A stretch of 40,641 nucleotides of DNA, from contig QNVF01000005.1 of assembly GCA_004347965.1 (NCBI GenBank), positions 1 through 40,641 on the forward strand, given 5' to 3'. This stretch comes from Candidatus Nezhaarchaeota archaeon WYZ-LMO8 (GTDB lineage Archaea > Thermoproteota > Methanomethylicia > Nezhaarchaeales > WYZ-LMO8). Below, piece after piece: positions 32,598 to 40,641 of the stretch (position 1 is the first letter of the stretch; each line of letters opens with the position of its first letter). The translations under genes and the position numbers were made by a program. The notes under the pieces were generated by a model. That model did no database searches, had not been told where the DNA came from, and saw only the letters and a list, made by a program, of their open reading frames with translations.

Positions 32598-34262
32598 TCA
32601 AAATTTTAAATATAAGAGTCCAGAAGGAGAAGCTACTAGTACCCCCCACGTGTCAAACATGACAGCTTTGTAAGGCTTCGATGGAAGCGCCACAATGTAA
32701 GAGTCGTCTTCAGGACTAAATGCGTACGTTTCATTGAGAACTATTACCCTAGAGCTTCCTGTGAGAACTACGTCGATTATTTGCGATGTAGTACCTAGCG
32801 AGAAGCTTTTTTCTACTTCAAGGTTGCCGTTAAGCACCATGAGACTACCATTTGTTAGCCCGATTATCAGCTTACGATAGTTTTCATCGAGCTTCAAGAA
32901 CAATACCTTGGAATCGTAATCAATCCTCTTCAACACTTGACCATCAATACTAACAAAGTATAGGTATGGCCCTGATGCGACTACTATCACGTCGTTAATG
33001 CAAGCTAAGAAGTTGGGGACTGACAAGTCACAAGGGTATAATGATAAGTACCAAGAAGGAGAATCACTATCGAATGCGTGAAGTGTTGGTGGTACTAGGA
33101 CGTTACCTCCTTCTTCTACTACGGCGCTACAACGGTACCTCACGTAAACTACGTCAACTTCACGATAGATAGCACCATTGACTAGTAGGATGCTGAAGCT
33201 TTGGTTGACAGGAGCATAGCCTACAATCCTGAACTTTGGGAATGCTTCTGGGTTTGATTGATAGTAGCCTGGCGTTATCTTCGTATTTACGTCTAACATT
33301 AAGACCCTTTGAAGGAGAACTTCCTTTATCGATGGTGATGATGGCTTAATAACGTAGGCGTAGGCTCCTGATTCAAAAAGCCAATAGTTGTTTGTACTGT
33401 AATTGCCTGAAAAGAAGCTTTTAGGTACGAGTATAATGTCTTGGCTTCTTCCGCTTAATGCTGGCTGATGTACATGCTCCCTGACTGATGAGGAACGATA
33501 TATGTAGTCGTAGAAGTTGTGCAAAGATACGAGATTCCCATCTCTGAAAGCCACCACACTAAGTATCTTAGTGCCACTCTCTCTAGCTGTTGAAATTGAA
33601 GCTATAGTGGCATTTAGAGCTTCATTGAATATCACGCTCTCAGTTCTTGACCCGAGATACTCCTTTGACCACAACAACGATGATTTCTTAACGTCTACCA
33701 TTAACACTCCGCCATTCTCATAGGAGGCCACTACTATGCCCTTTGAGCTATCTACTACGTCCACATCGTTTATTAAGCAGATGTCGCTGTATGGTACCTT
33801 CACGTAAGGTCCATCGAAGCTTGGATCACCAGTTAATGTTGGATGGAGAGCAATCCTATATGTCGTTCCTCTCTTAGCTACTAAGACGATCTCAAGTAGT
33901 GGATTTGAGAAACCTCTAGGTATAGGATAGGCTGAGAGGACTGATGATGAAGGTGGAACCTTTAGTTCCGTCCTATTTATTTGGAACATCTCTCCATGCT
34001 TAAAGACTATGTAATTGAAAGTAACTTCTCTAGCAGCATTATTAGTTAACGATAATATAATGTGAGTACCATTCGAAGATGCTTCAACAGCTACTTTTTC
34101 TTCAGATACAATCTCACTCGCCACATCGATTTCTTTGCGCAAAGTGCTTGCATAGTCATTAAATGATGAAAGAAGCGAAGCAAAAAGACTCAGCGAAAGC
34201 GAAAGCAACACCGCCATTATCATAATGCTAGGTAACGAGCTCAATGCCTTACGACCTGGCAC
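32598..34262 (-). CDS. Very large pilin-like protein with propeller-like ectodomain
   Basis: A 554-residue protein. It starts PGRKALSS and then has a hydrophobic helix (about 10-32), matching archaeal class III prepilin processing sites (cleavage after the A of RKA). After a pilin-like beta region (about 50-130) there is a long repetitive beta-rich part with recurring strands such as GIVVASYENGGVLMV, DVIVVASGPYLYFV and LIIGLTNGSLMVL, which look like beta-propeller blades. The family is unknown to me. The start is GTG 34262, overlapping the upstream pilin by 14 nt. It is probably a minor pilin or tip adhesin; that is inference from the operon and the N-terminus. Confidence 0.78.
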   Translation of the reverse strand: MPGRKALSSLPSIMIMAVLLSLSLSLFASLLSSFNDYASTLRKEIDVASEIVSEEKVAVEASSNGTHIILSLTNNAAREVTFNYIVFKHGEMFQINRTELKVPPSSSVLSAYPIPRGFSNPLLEIVLVAKRGTTYRIALHPTLTGDPSFDGPYVKVPYSDICLINDVDVVDSSKGIVVASYENGGVLMVDVKKSSLLWSKEYLGSRTESVIFNEALNATIASISTARESGTKILSVVAFRDGNLVSLHNFYDYIYRSSSVREHVHQPALSGRSQDIILVPKSFFSGNYSTNNYWLFESGAYAYVIKPSSPSIKEVLLQRVLMLDVNTKITPGYYQSNPEAFPKFRIVGYAPVNQSFSILLVNGAIYREVDVVYVRYRCSAVVEEGGNVLVPPTLHAFDSDSPSWYLSLYPCDLSVPNFLACINDVIVVASGPYLYFVSIDGQVLKRIDYDSKVLFLKLDENYRKLIIGLTNGSLMVLNGNLEVEKSFSLGTTSQIIDVVLTGSSRVIVLNETYAFSPEDDSYIVALPSKPYKAVMFDTWGVLVASPSGLLYLKF

Positions 34263-34698
34263 TAATCATAACCCCCTCTATTGTTAGAAAGCGAAGCTGA
34301 TTAAAAGGAAGGTCTTCAGGGAGGTTTATAGAGAGCACAATAATGCTTATTGGTTCTAGGACCACATTTACTCGTTGAATTTCATTACCTACTATTACTG
34401 CGACTATGCGAAAAACCACATCAGAGGGATTATAGAGTATAAGGGTAGTTTCATTTTGTTCCGTCCTCCCTACATCTACGATCTTCAATGATGCTAAGCA
34501 CTCAAGCATAGCCTTCTTGGACTCTTGAAGCACTATGTTTGACGACAAGTTAGCTCTTTGAGACAGAAATGCTATTGAAATGCTTGACACGGTGAGGGTT
34601 ACGACAAAGACTATTATTGCAGCTACTATCTCTGAGATGGCTTTGCGTTTACTAAGTAAAAGTAAAGAAGGAGGAAAAAGAGGAGATTTTAAGTCCAT
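34249..34698 (-). CDS. Archaeal type IV pilin-like protein
   Basis: A 149-residue pilin candidate. The prepilin signal is LLLSKRKAISEIVAAIIVF: a basic RKA cleavage site followed by a hydrophobic helix (about 20-45), then a beta-rich C-terminal part with DVGRTEQNETTLILYNPSD. Processing would be by a PibD/FlaK-type peptidase, which is not encoded here. ATG 34698 is preceded by GAGGGGG. It sits between the first pilin and the very large pilin-like protein. Confidence 0.85.
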   Translation of the reverse strand: MDLKSPLFPPSLLLLSKRKAISEIVAAIIVFVVTLTVSSISIAFLSQRANLSSNIVLQESKKAMLECLASLKIVDVGRTEQNETTLILYNPSDVVFRIVAVIVGNEIQRVNVVLEPISIIVLSINLPEDLPFNQLRFLTIEGVMISARS

Positions 34699-34715
34699 GA
34701 TCCAAAGGGCCCCCT

Positions 34716-35195
34716 CTAACTAGAGGTGCATTCGACGGTAACTTGCTGCGCTCCCTGACTTGTCGCCACAACTATGGTGTAAGTATTGCCAAGAGTAACG
34801 TTCAGTTTACCAACGTAGATTATCGTTATAGAAGATCCTGGATTTAATACTACCTTTCTATCTTGTGATGGAGGAGGTGATATTAAGGTTTCGTTCTTAC
34901 TTAGTATATCTATCGGGGTTTCCTTATCGTCATAGATGGTAACGTTGATTAACTCAGCAATTGTTGTACCCTGGTTCCTCAGTGATACCAAAACGTTAGT
35001 GGTTCCTGTTGAAGTCTTACTGATCTTTGCTTCAGTTATTGTTATAGAGGATATCCTTGACATTGATTTGGCATATGAAGTGGCGTACCAGTAGATGAAG
35101 GAGCCCATTGCCGCCGTGACCCCGATAAGTATTAGTGTTGCTATCATAGTTGAGACTGCTTTGCGCTTTCTTTCATAGCTTAAGGTTGACTTCAA
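34716..35195 (-). CDS. Archaeal type IV pilin
   Basis: A 159-residue pilin, first gene of the operon and likely the major subunit. The N-terminus YERKRKAVSTMIATLILIG shows the RKA processing site and the hydrophobic helix that packs in the pilus core. The rest is a beta-sandwich-like domain rich in Ser, Thr and Val, with NxS/T glycosylation-type sites (NVT, NET). The start is TTG 35195, with GGTGGG at 3-8 nt upstream; an in-frame ATG inside would remove the signal. Confidence 0.88.
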   Translation of the reverse strand: MKSTLSYERKRKAVSTMIATLILIGVTAAMGSFIYWYATSYAKSMSRISSITITEAKISKTSTGTTNVLVSLRNQGTTIAELINVTIYDDKETPIDILSKNETLISPPPSQDRKVVLNPGSSITIIYVGKLNVTLGNTYTIVVATSQGAQQVTVECTSS

Positions 35196-35225
35196 GTTCC
35201 CACCGTCAGCTCCTAATACATTGAG

Positions 35226-35233
35226 CTTTTAAG
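35226..35233. promoter_or_regulatory. Near-palindromic TATA element shared by pilus operon and GPN GTPase
   Basis: The centre of the 73-nt divergent gap is AGCTTTTAAGCT (35224-35235), nearly identical on both strands. Twenty-six nt to the right is 35256, just before the GGAGGG of the GTPase gene; 26 nt to the left is about 35203, just at the GGTGGG of the first pilin. One element fits both directions. Confidence 0.5.
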
Positions 35234-35268
35234 CTCCCTCATGACACATGTCCTATGGAGGGACAATA

Positions 35269-36009
35269 ATGGTGTTCATCATTTTCATAGGAACTGCTGG
35301 ATGCGGAAAGACCACCTTAGTTAAGTCGTTTGGTGAGTGGTTAGAAGGGCTTGGTCTTCAAGTCTCCTATGTAAATTTAGATCCTGGCGTGGAGCATCTA
35401 CCGTATGACGCTACTTTTGATGTTAGAGATGTTGTAAGGACAAGTGATTTGATGAGGATGATGGGTCTTGGACCCAATGGAGCGATGATCTTAGCTGCTC
35501 AGTTCATGGAGGAGAGAATAAGCGACATCGTTAAGGGGATGATGAAGAAGGATTCTGACTACATCTTAATTGATACCCCTGGTCAGATGGAGTTGTTTGT
35601 CTTTAGAGGACTTGGTCCATCTCTAACTAGAGCTATTAGAAATGTCGGAAGAGCTGTAGCTGTCTATATGGTTGATGCCGAGACCATTCATGATGCTAGC
35701 GAGTACTTAGTGATAAAGCTACTTTCGCTAATAATCGAGTTAAGGCTAGACATTCCAGTTGTGACTGTGGTGAATAAGGGGGATCTCGTTGATTTATCTA
35801 AGTTGGTGGTAAGAATTGATGAAATTAAGAAGAGACTTAATCTGAAGAGAGATTTACTCTCCGATCTTGCTTTAGAGCTTGTAGACCTTGTTTTTAAGTA
35901 TGAGCGCGCCTCAAGACTAGTAGTAATATCAGCTTTAAAGAAGATGGGGTTAGATAGGCTTCACGACTTAGTCTTAGAGGCATTCTGTGTATGTGGTGAC
36001 TTAACTTAG
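35269..36009 (+). CDS. GPN-loop GTPase
   Basis: A 246-residue GTPase of the GPN family, whose eukaryotic members help assemble RNA polymerases. G1 is GTAGCGKT (8-15), the diagnostic GPN is at 68-70, G3 is DTPGQ (102-106) and G4 is NKGD (169-172). ATG 35269 is preceded by GGAGGG with 6-nt spacing and gives the family N-terminus; an in-frame ATG at 35248 lies upstream of the predicted transcription start. It is divergent from the pilus operon and overlaps the AMMECR1 gene by 9 nt. Confidence 0.95.
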   Translation: MVFIIFIGTAGCGKTTLVKSFGEWLEGLGLQVSYVNLDPGVEHLPYDATFDVRDVVRTSDLMRMMGLGPNGAMILAAQFMEERISDIVKGMMKKDSDYILIDTPGQMELFVFRGLGPSLTRAIRNVGRAVAVYMVDAETIHDASEYLVIKLLSLIIELRLDIPVVTVVNKGDLVDLSKLVVRIDEIKKRLNLKRDLLSDLALELVDLVFKYERASRLVVISALKKMGLDRLHDLVLEAFCVCGDLT

Positions 36010-36621
36010 CTTCTTCCTCCTTATCGGGCCCTCGGGAGCTTCTTCCTCAAATATTTCAGCCTGGAACTTATAGATCTTCGTGCGAGGATCTAGCCAAGCA
36101 TCTGGAGGTAGCAGAGCCTTCAAGCAGCAGTGGGTTAAGAACTCCTCCTCATTCCAGCCATACTCGACAGCTACTTGAGGTAAGAGGAGCCCTTTGAAAA
36201 AGCCCTTTTCCACTATTAAGCCATCTACCCCCACTTTTATCTTAGAAGGATACTCTGTTGGCTTTGACACCTTGACTAATTGAGGAGGAGTTAGCACGCT
36301 AACCTCAAAGACAACATCTTTAAGCTCAGATTCCGTTAGAGGTGGGAACCTTGGATCCTCAAATGCTGACGATAGTGATGCCCTTATCGTTGCCTCCACG
36401 AGAGGGTAGATCGGTTCTGGGAAGCCTATGCAGCCTCTCAATTCACGGTTAGGGTAAGACTCTATGGTCACGAAAACGCCCCGCTTTTCGTAGAGCCTTG
36501 TTGGAGTGTCTTGTGGAGGACTCATGACCCGCCTTGAAGAGAAGTACTCCCTCACAGCTCTTCTAGCAAGCCTTACTAAGAAAGCCCCATCCTCATCAAG
36601 TATAGAGGGTGTGGAAGACAA
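36001..36621 (-). CDS. AMMECR1 family protein
   Basis: A 206-residue AMMECR1 domain protein of unknown biochemical function. The hallmark LRGCIGFPEP is at 61-70, with VFVTIESYPNRE before it and RASLSSAFEDPRFPPLTESEL after it; GLLLPQVAVEYGWNEEEFL is the usual C-terminal motif. TTG 36621 is the start, with GGAGGAGGG upstream inside the end of the Mut7-C gene. It is last in a four-gene operon with pyrC. Confidence 0.93.
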   Translation of the reverse strand: MSSTPSILDEDGAFLVRLARRAVREYFSSRRVMSPPQDTPTRLYEKRGVFVTIESYPNRELRGCIGFPEPIYPLVEATIRASLSSAFEDPRFPPLTESELKDVVFEVSVLTPPQLVKVSKPTEYPSKIKVGVDGLIVEKGFFKGLLLPQVAVEYGWNEEEFLTHCCLKALLPPDAWLDPRTKIYKFQAEIFEEEAPEGPIRRKKLS

Positions 36622-36625
36622 TACT

Positions 36626-37114
36626 TTAGCCCTCCTCCATACACTTCTCTACTTGGCTTAATACCTTCTTAATGTTTCGCCAATGAGAACCTATCCAGTA
36701 GGTCTTACCGCATTTCTCACACAACCAGAACTTCTTATATCGTCGAGCCAGATCCCCTGATGGTAATAGATGCATCACAGATTCAGGATCAACCTCTCTA
36801 AGCTTATTATTACATAGAGGGCAGCGAGTTTCTCTTGGAGGAAGCTCTATCTTGATATTTAGCTCTCGAAGCAACTTACTCATGTTCTCTACATGGTTGG
36901 TAGATGTTAGTAATATGGATTTAACCCCCCTTTTAACTGCTCTAAGATGAAGATCTTGGTCTCTTGTAACTATGATTCTACCAGTTTCTTCTGCTTTAAA
37001 GATTAAGGCTTCATCATCCACTTCTTTGAAGTACTCTACATCGAAACCTAAGAAGCGAAGCCAGCGAGCTAATCTCCCACACATGCTGTTAAGTAGTAGC
37101 TTCTCAGCATTCAT
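36626..37114 (-). CDS. Mut7-C RNase-like (PIN-fold) protein with zinc ribbon
   Basis: About 162 residues. The N-terminal half is a PIN-type fold with MCGRLARWLRFLGFDV, VDDEALIF and IIVTRDQDLH, whose acidic residues form a likely metal site. The C-terminal half is a zinc ribbon with C98, C101, C132 and C135 (CPLC, CEKC) and the family ending YWIGSHW. Mut7-C proteins are predicted RNases. I start at ATG 37114 with GGTGAT upstream; ATG 37123 and GTG 37126 are in-frame alternatives. It overlaps the end of pyrC by 11 nt. Confidence 0.9.
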   Translation of the reverse strand: MNAEKLLLNSMCGRLARWLRFLGFDVEYFKEVDDEALIFKAEETGRIIVTRDQDLHLRAVKRGVKSILLTSTNHVENMSKLLRELNIKIELPPRETRCPLCNNKLREVDPESVMHLLPSGDLARRYKKFWLCEKCGKTYWIGSHWRNIKKVLSQVEKCMEEG

Positions 37115-38423
37115 GAGGTTCATCACCGGGTATTATTACTTTTCCTTCACCACCTCTTCCGACTATGGTGTAGTCATCGTTTACACATATGCCATTGACA
37201 TACGTTCTTACGGGGATGCCCACTAAGATTGCACCCTCAAATGGTGTGTATTTACCCTTTGATACCAGAATCTGGCTCTTTACCTTCAACTTCCTTTTAA
37301 AATCAACCTCCACTAGATCAGCGTAGTAACCTTTCCTTATCATTCCTCGTTTCTTTATCCTGAAGATTTCAGCCGGTTTGATTGTAGTTTTCTCTACTAC
37401 AGTGTTTAGAGAAAGCCTCCCTTTCTTGACTTGTGTCATTAAGGTTGGCATCATGAATTGCAAGTTTGGAAAGCCTGGCTTAGGGTCATCACCTTCTTTC
37501 TCGAAGATAGCGTGAGGTGCGTGATCCGTTACAACAATATCTACTGCTCCGCTCTTAAGCAGTTTAAACAATGATGTAGCTGTGGACTTGCTCTTCAATG
37601 GTGGATCCACATGAGCTATTGAACCGAGAAGCTCTAAGGTACTATAGTTTAGGAGCAAGTGGTGTATCGTGACCTCTAAACTCACCTCCATGAAGCCTTT
37701 ACGCTTATTTATAGCTTCTATAGCTTTGGGGCAGCTAACGTGACAGAAATGTAGTCTCGCCTTGTAGGCTTGAGCAATTCTTAGAATACTTTCAGCGAGC
37801 TCCTTCTCAATCCTGCACAGCTTGAACATGCTTCTCCTCCTGGCAAGCTTAAGGACCTCCGAGAACTTTGACTTTATGTTGCAGTGCAACATCAATACTC
37901 TATCGAGCTTAGAAAGAGAAGACAAAATCTTCACTAATGAGGATGTATCGAGAAAGCCGTCGACCATGTACTCATAGAGAAAGACTTTAAAGGCTATGGC
38001 ACCTATTTTAGATAGCTCTAAGTTGATACTGTGGTTCACTGATGGCTTACATGTGAAGCCCACGTTCGCTAGTATCTTGCTTTTAGCTAGTTCCATCCTC
38101 TCAAGGAGGTTAGTAGGGGTGTTTGTTGGAGGATCATTGTTTGGCATGTCTATTACCGAAGTGACCCCCCCAAGTACTGCGCTAGCAGTCCCAGTCTTGA
38201 AGTCCTCCTTGTAGGAGAGTAGCTGATCTCTAAGGTGCACGTGAGCGTCTATCATCCCTGGAAGTAGTATTCTCCCTCGAGCGTTAAGGTTGATGTCGTA
38301 AGAGGAGTGACCACCATGATCTATTCCGAAGTCAGCTATTAGTGGGGTCTCTATGAGGAGAAAGCAGTTCTCAACTATCCTATCGTTAACGTAGAGTTTG
38401 CAGTTGCGTATGAGAAGCCTCAT
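37104..38423 (-). CDS. pyrC: Dihydroorotase
   Basis: Closes carbamoyl-aspartate to dihydroorotate, the third step of pyrimidine synthesis. A 439-residue amidohydrolase with metal ligands in DAHVHLRD (HVH at 61-63), HFCHVS and VTDHAPH (about 298). SVIDMPNNDPPT is typical of dihydroorotase, although hydantoinase-like relatives share much of this. No other pyrimidine gene is in the window. ATG 38423 has AAGGT upstream. The gene starts 10 nt after the small membrane protein and overlaps the Mut7-C gene. Confidence 0.9.
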   Translation of the reverse strand: MRLLIRNCKLYVNDRIVENCFLLIETPLIADFGIDHGGHSSYDINLNARGRILLPGMIDAHVHLRDQLLSYKEDFKTGTASAVLGGVTSVIDMPNNDPPTNTPTNLLERMELAKSKILANVGFTCKPSVNHSINLELSKIGAIAFKVFLYEYMVDGFLDTSSLVKILSSLSKLDRVLMLHCNIKSKFSEVLKLARRRSMFKLCRIEKELAESILRIAQAYKARLHFCHVSCPKAIEAINKRKGFMEVSLEVTIHHLLLNYSTLELLGSIAHVDPPLKSKSTATSLFKLLKSGAVDIVVTDHAPHAIFEKEGDDPKPGFPNLQFMMPTLMTQVKKGRLSLNTVVEKTTIKPAEIFRIKKRGMIRKGYYADLVEVDFKRKLKVKSQILVSKGKYTPFEGAILVGIPVRTYVNGICVNDDYTIVGRGGEGKVIIPGDEPHEC

Positions 38424-38433
38424 GGCCGCTACC

Positions 38434-38748
38434 TTATTGAGCTAGTGAAGGAAAGCAGAACGTGGCTATTATGGACCACGTCACTAACCAGACAAAGATG
38501 TATGTAAGGACTCCACCTTTATACATGTAGGAGGGCTCATTGAGACTTGATGGATTTATCTTAATGAGATCTCTAATGAAGTAGTAAGAAGTTATGTAGA
38601 GGAAAGTTGCTATGAGGACTGGGAGAAGTGAGGCTACGATTCCATGATGTGATAGTTTGAGGAGCATGGGGTTAATTAGTGCGCTTATTATTCCAGCTAC
38701 TATTGCAAATACTATCCTAACTATGTAGATCTTCGTTCCAGGTCTCAT
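38434..38748 (-). CDS. Small three-span membrane protein
   Basis: A 104-residue protein with three hydrophobic spans (about 8-28, 38-58 and 78-98) and a short polar loop of NPSSLNEPSYMYKGG between the second and third. Size and topology recall archaeal EMC6-like proteins, but I cannot claim that family. It is the first gene of the operon with pyrC, Mut7-C and AMMECR1, and it diverges from the NEMF gene, 53 nt apart. Confidence 0.72.
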   Translation of the reverse strand: MRPGTKIYIVRIVFAIVAGIISALINPMLLKLSHHGIVASLLPVLIATFLYITSYYFIRDLIKINPSSLNEPSYMYKGGVLTYIFVWLVTWSIIATFCFPSLAQ

Positions 38749-38801
38749 TGCGAATCGTGAATCTTTAATTCTAGCCTTTAGATAAAAACTTTAAGTGGAA
38801 A

Positions 38802-40641
38802 ATGTCCACGTGGATCAAGCTTAAGCCGAAGAAGGCTTTATCAGCTCTAGACCTTAAAGCTCTAGTTAAGGAGATTGAGCAGCTAGTAGTGGGCGGCGTG
38901 ATCCTCAACATCTATGTGATAGAAAATTTATTAATGTTAAAGGTGAGGTGCAATGATGGTATAACGAGGATTTTTATGGCAAAGCCTCCTCATTGGATTA
39001 GCTTATCTATCTACGATGTTGAAAAGCCTCTACAGCCAACAGCATTATGCAAGTTATTGAGGAAACTAGTTAGAGGGTTAAGAATAACATCACTTGAACA
39101 AATCGGCTTTGATCGAATAGTTAAGATGAGGGTTGAGGGGAAAAGGGGCTCCTACGAGATCATATTTGAGCTTGTAAGAGAGGGGAATGTAATAGTCTGC
39201 AGTCCAGATATGACTATCCTAGCTGCCTATAGAGAAGTTGAGTACAAAGATAGAGTTTTGAAGAGGGGAGTTAAGTATCAACCACCTCCAAACTTGGTAT
39301 TGAGCTTAAGTAGGGAGAGAGCAATCGAAGCGATTAAGAAGAATAGATCGAAAGCCTTCCACGTTGCACAAACCCTCGTAGGCTCACCAGAATTAGCTTA
39401 CGAGGTTTTAGCTCGAAGTTCAATAGATCCTGAAACTGATGCTAGCCCTCCAGAGATAATCGAGAAGGTCATTGAGAAGGCTAATGAGCTATTTAATTTA
39501 CCTGAAGTCTTCAAGCCTAGCGTGGTGTATGTTGATTGTAAGCCCTTCTCTGTTGTCCCCTTGGACTTTGTGATTTATGGTGAGTGTCAGAAGAGAGCTT
39601 ACAATCACTTCTATGAGGCAGTATCTGACTTCTTCATAGAGGAGGTCAGGAAGAGTCTCTTAAGAAGGGAGGAAGTTGAAAGAGAGAGGGCTAGGATAGA
39701 GTCTTCAATTAAAGACGTTAAGAAGGCCATCGTTGAGCTTGAAAATAGGATTGAGAAAATGGCTAAGGTCATAGAGCTCATGAATAGGAAGGCTGAAGAG
39801 TTTCAAAGACTTCTTGATGCGTTTAGAGATTCTTGGACCAAGGGGGAGAGAACCCCCAGCTTTATACCGAGTATTGAGGGTGTAAGGGTTGTTCAGATTA
39901 ATCGAAGAGATAAAACTGTTAAGATCGAGATTGAAGGGCTTGAGCTATCCTTAAAGCCTAGCGAGAGCTTGATGGCTAACATCTCTAATATGTACGATGA
40001 GCTCAAGGGCCTTAAGAGGAAGCTTGAGTCTAGTCGTAGAGCTCTTGCTGAGCTTGAGTCTAAGCTTACCACTTTAACAGAAAAGGAGAAGGAGACTATT
40101 AGAGAGGCAGAGAGGAAGATAAGGAGACGGAGAGAACCGAGGTATTGGTATGAGAAGTACCTGTGGTTTAGGTCGAGCGATGGCTTCCTCGTTGTTGCTG
40201 GTAGAGATTCTACTCAAAACGAGGTCTTAGTGAGGAAGTACTTGAGGGATGAAGACCTCTTCTTTCACGCAGATATTGTTGGAGGAGCTGCCGTAATAGT
40301 GAAGAGTGAGGGTAGAGAAGTCCCCCAAACAACTATAGAGGAAGTAGCTCAGTACTCTGCTTGCTACTCTAAGGCTTGGAAAGCAGGATTTGGATCGATA
40401 GACGTGTATTGGGTTTATGGAAAGCAGGTCTCCAAGACCCCTCCTTCAGGTGAGTACTTGCCTAAAGGCTCCTTCATGATTAGGGGATCTAAGAACTTCT
40501 TAAGAGGAGTTGAGCTAAAAGTAGCTGTAGGCCTCATGTCACTTAATGGTGATGTTATCGTAGTCTCTGGACCTCCCTCCGCAATAGCTAAACAAAGCAT
40601 AGCTTACGTAGTGCTAACTCCAAGCGGTGAGGAGAGAGGGC
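38802..40641 (+). CDS. NEMF/Rqc2-type ribosome quality control protein, 3' end beyond window
   Basis: An open frame of 613 codons with no stop before the window ends. N-terminal NFACT-N domain with IGFDRIVKMRVEG (the conserved Asp-Arg pair at 104-105), then long coiled coils (about 290-350 and 400-440) and an NFACT-R domain (from about 455) with YLWFRSSDGFLVVAGRD, QNE and DLFFHAD. In other organisms this protein binds 60S/50S subunits with stalled chains and recruits tRNA. The archaeal length is usually about 640-660, so most of it is here. ATG 38802 is the first start in frame. Confidence 0.92.
   Translation, partial: MSTWIKLKPKKALSALDLKALVKEIEQLVVGGVILNIYVIENLLMLKVRCNDGITRIFMAKPPHWISLSIYDVEKPLQPTALCKLLRKLVRGLRITSLEQIGFDRIVKMRVEGKRGSYEIIFELVREGNVIVCSPDMTILAAYREVEYKDRVLKRGVKYQPPPNLVLSLSRERAIEAIKKNRSKAFHVAQTLVGSPELAYEVLARSSIDPETDASPPEIIEKVIEKANELFNLPEVFKPSVVYVDCKPFSVVPLDFVIYGECQKRAYNHFYEAVSDFFIEEVRKSLLRREEVERERARIESSIKDVKKAIVELENRIEKMAKVIELMNRKAEEFQRLLDAFRDSWTKGERTPSFIPSIEGVRVVQINRRDKTVKIEIEGLELSLKPSESLMANISNMYDELKGLKRKLESSRRALAELESKLTTLTEKEKETIREAERKIRRRREPRYWYEKYLWFRSSDGFLVVAGRDSTQNEVLVRKYLRDEDLFFHADIVGGAAVIVKSEGREVPQTTIEEVAQYSACYSKAWKAGFGSIDVYWVYGKQVSKTPPSGEYLPKGSFMIRGSKNFLRGVELKVAVGLMSLNGDVIVVSGPPSAIAKQSIAYVVLTPSGEERG

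Noticed and set aside
1-40641. CRISPR arrays, insertion sequences, prophage or integrated elements
   Set aside because: No regularly spaced repeats, transposases, integrases or att-like direct repeats at the tRNA genes were seen.

Overview
The window is a gene-dense stretch of a thermophilic-type archaeal chromosome, most likely from the Thermoproteota or a related lineage; I cannot fix it more closely. The grounds are archaeal-type DnaG primase, a family B DNA polymerase ending in a PCNA-binding motif, a DHH phosphoesterase, a RuvB-like TIP49 ATPase, an XPD-like helicase, ATP-dependent DNA ligase, archaeal PheRS/TyrRS/TrpRS, a ThiD-ThiN fusion, AMMECR1, a GPN-loop GTPase, archaeal pilins with RKA processing sites, a 5S rRNA away from any 16S/23S, an interrupted tRNA-Trp, TATA-box promoters and GGTG/GGAGG ribosome binding sites. 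I see no insertion sequences, CRISPR arrays, prophage genes or inteins.

Layout. 1-1300 is an RNA cluster: a small Lrp-type RAM domain gene, tRNA-Pro, tRNA-Cys, a tRNA-Trp that reads as interrupted by two introns, and 5S rRNA. 1386-4325 holds a DUF1512 membrane protein with a membrane zinc-ribbon partner, methionine aminopeptidase and phosphopantetheine adenylyltransferase. 4328-10053 carries the synthetases for all three aromatic amino acids (TrpRS, PheRS alpha and beta, TyrRS). Between pheT and tyrS lie two structured RNA candidates that share an architecture. 10135-15001 is a replication block (dnaG, DHH phosphoesterase, polB). 15044-22938 holds RimI-type acetyltransferase, radical SAM protein, nucleotidyltransferase, ThiDN, HAD hydrolase, TIP49 ATPase, DUF72 and a membrane transglutaminase-like protein. 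22858-29224 has an XPD-like helicase, a membrane-anchored HerA-type ATPase, nitroreductase, an unknown coiled-coil protein and DNA ligase. 29247-35195 is a type IV pilus-like operon on the minus strand (two pilins, a very large pilin-like protein with a propeller-like ectodomain, secretion ATPase, membrane platform). 35269-40641 has a GPN GTPase, AMMECR1, Mut7-C/PIN-like protein, dihydroorotase, a small membrane protein, and an incomplete NEMF/Rqc2-type gene running off the window.

Two themes run through it. Translation is heavily represented (tRNAs, 5S, four synthetase subunits, MetAP, NEMF), and so is DNA maintenance (primase, polymerase, nuclease-like DHH, helicase, ligase, TIP49). The genome is very compact: of eight convergent gene pairs, seven overlap at their 3' ends. 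The most promising unexplained signal is the pair of RNAs at 8709-8970: each has a long terminal helix, an internal loop with ACA on the 3' side, a second helix that opens with a GCCGC strand and ends in GCGGU, and an internal GACTATGA. The second has a TATA box at the expected distance from its 5' end and stops about 15 nt before the tyrS start codon.
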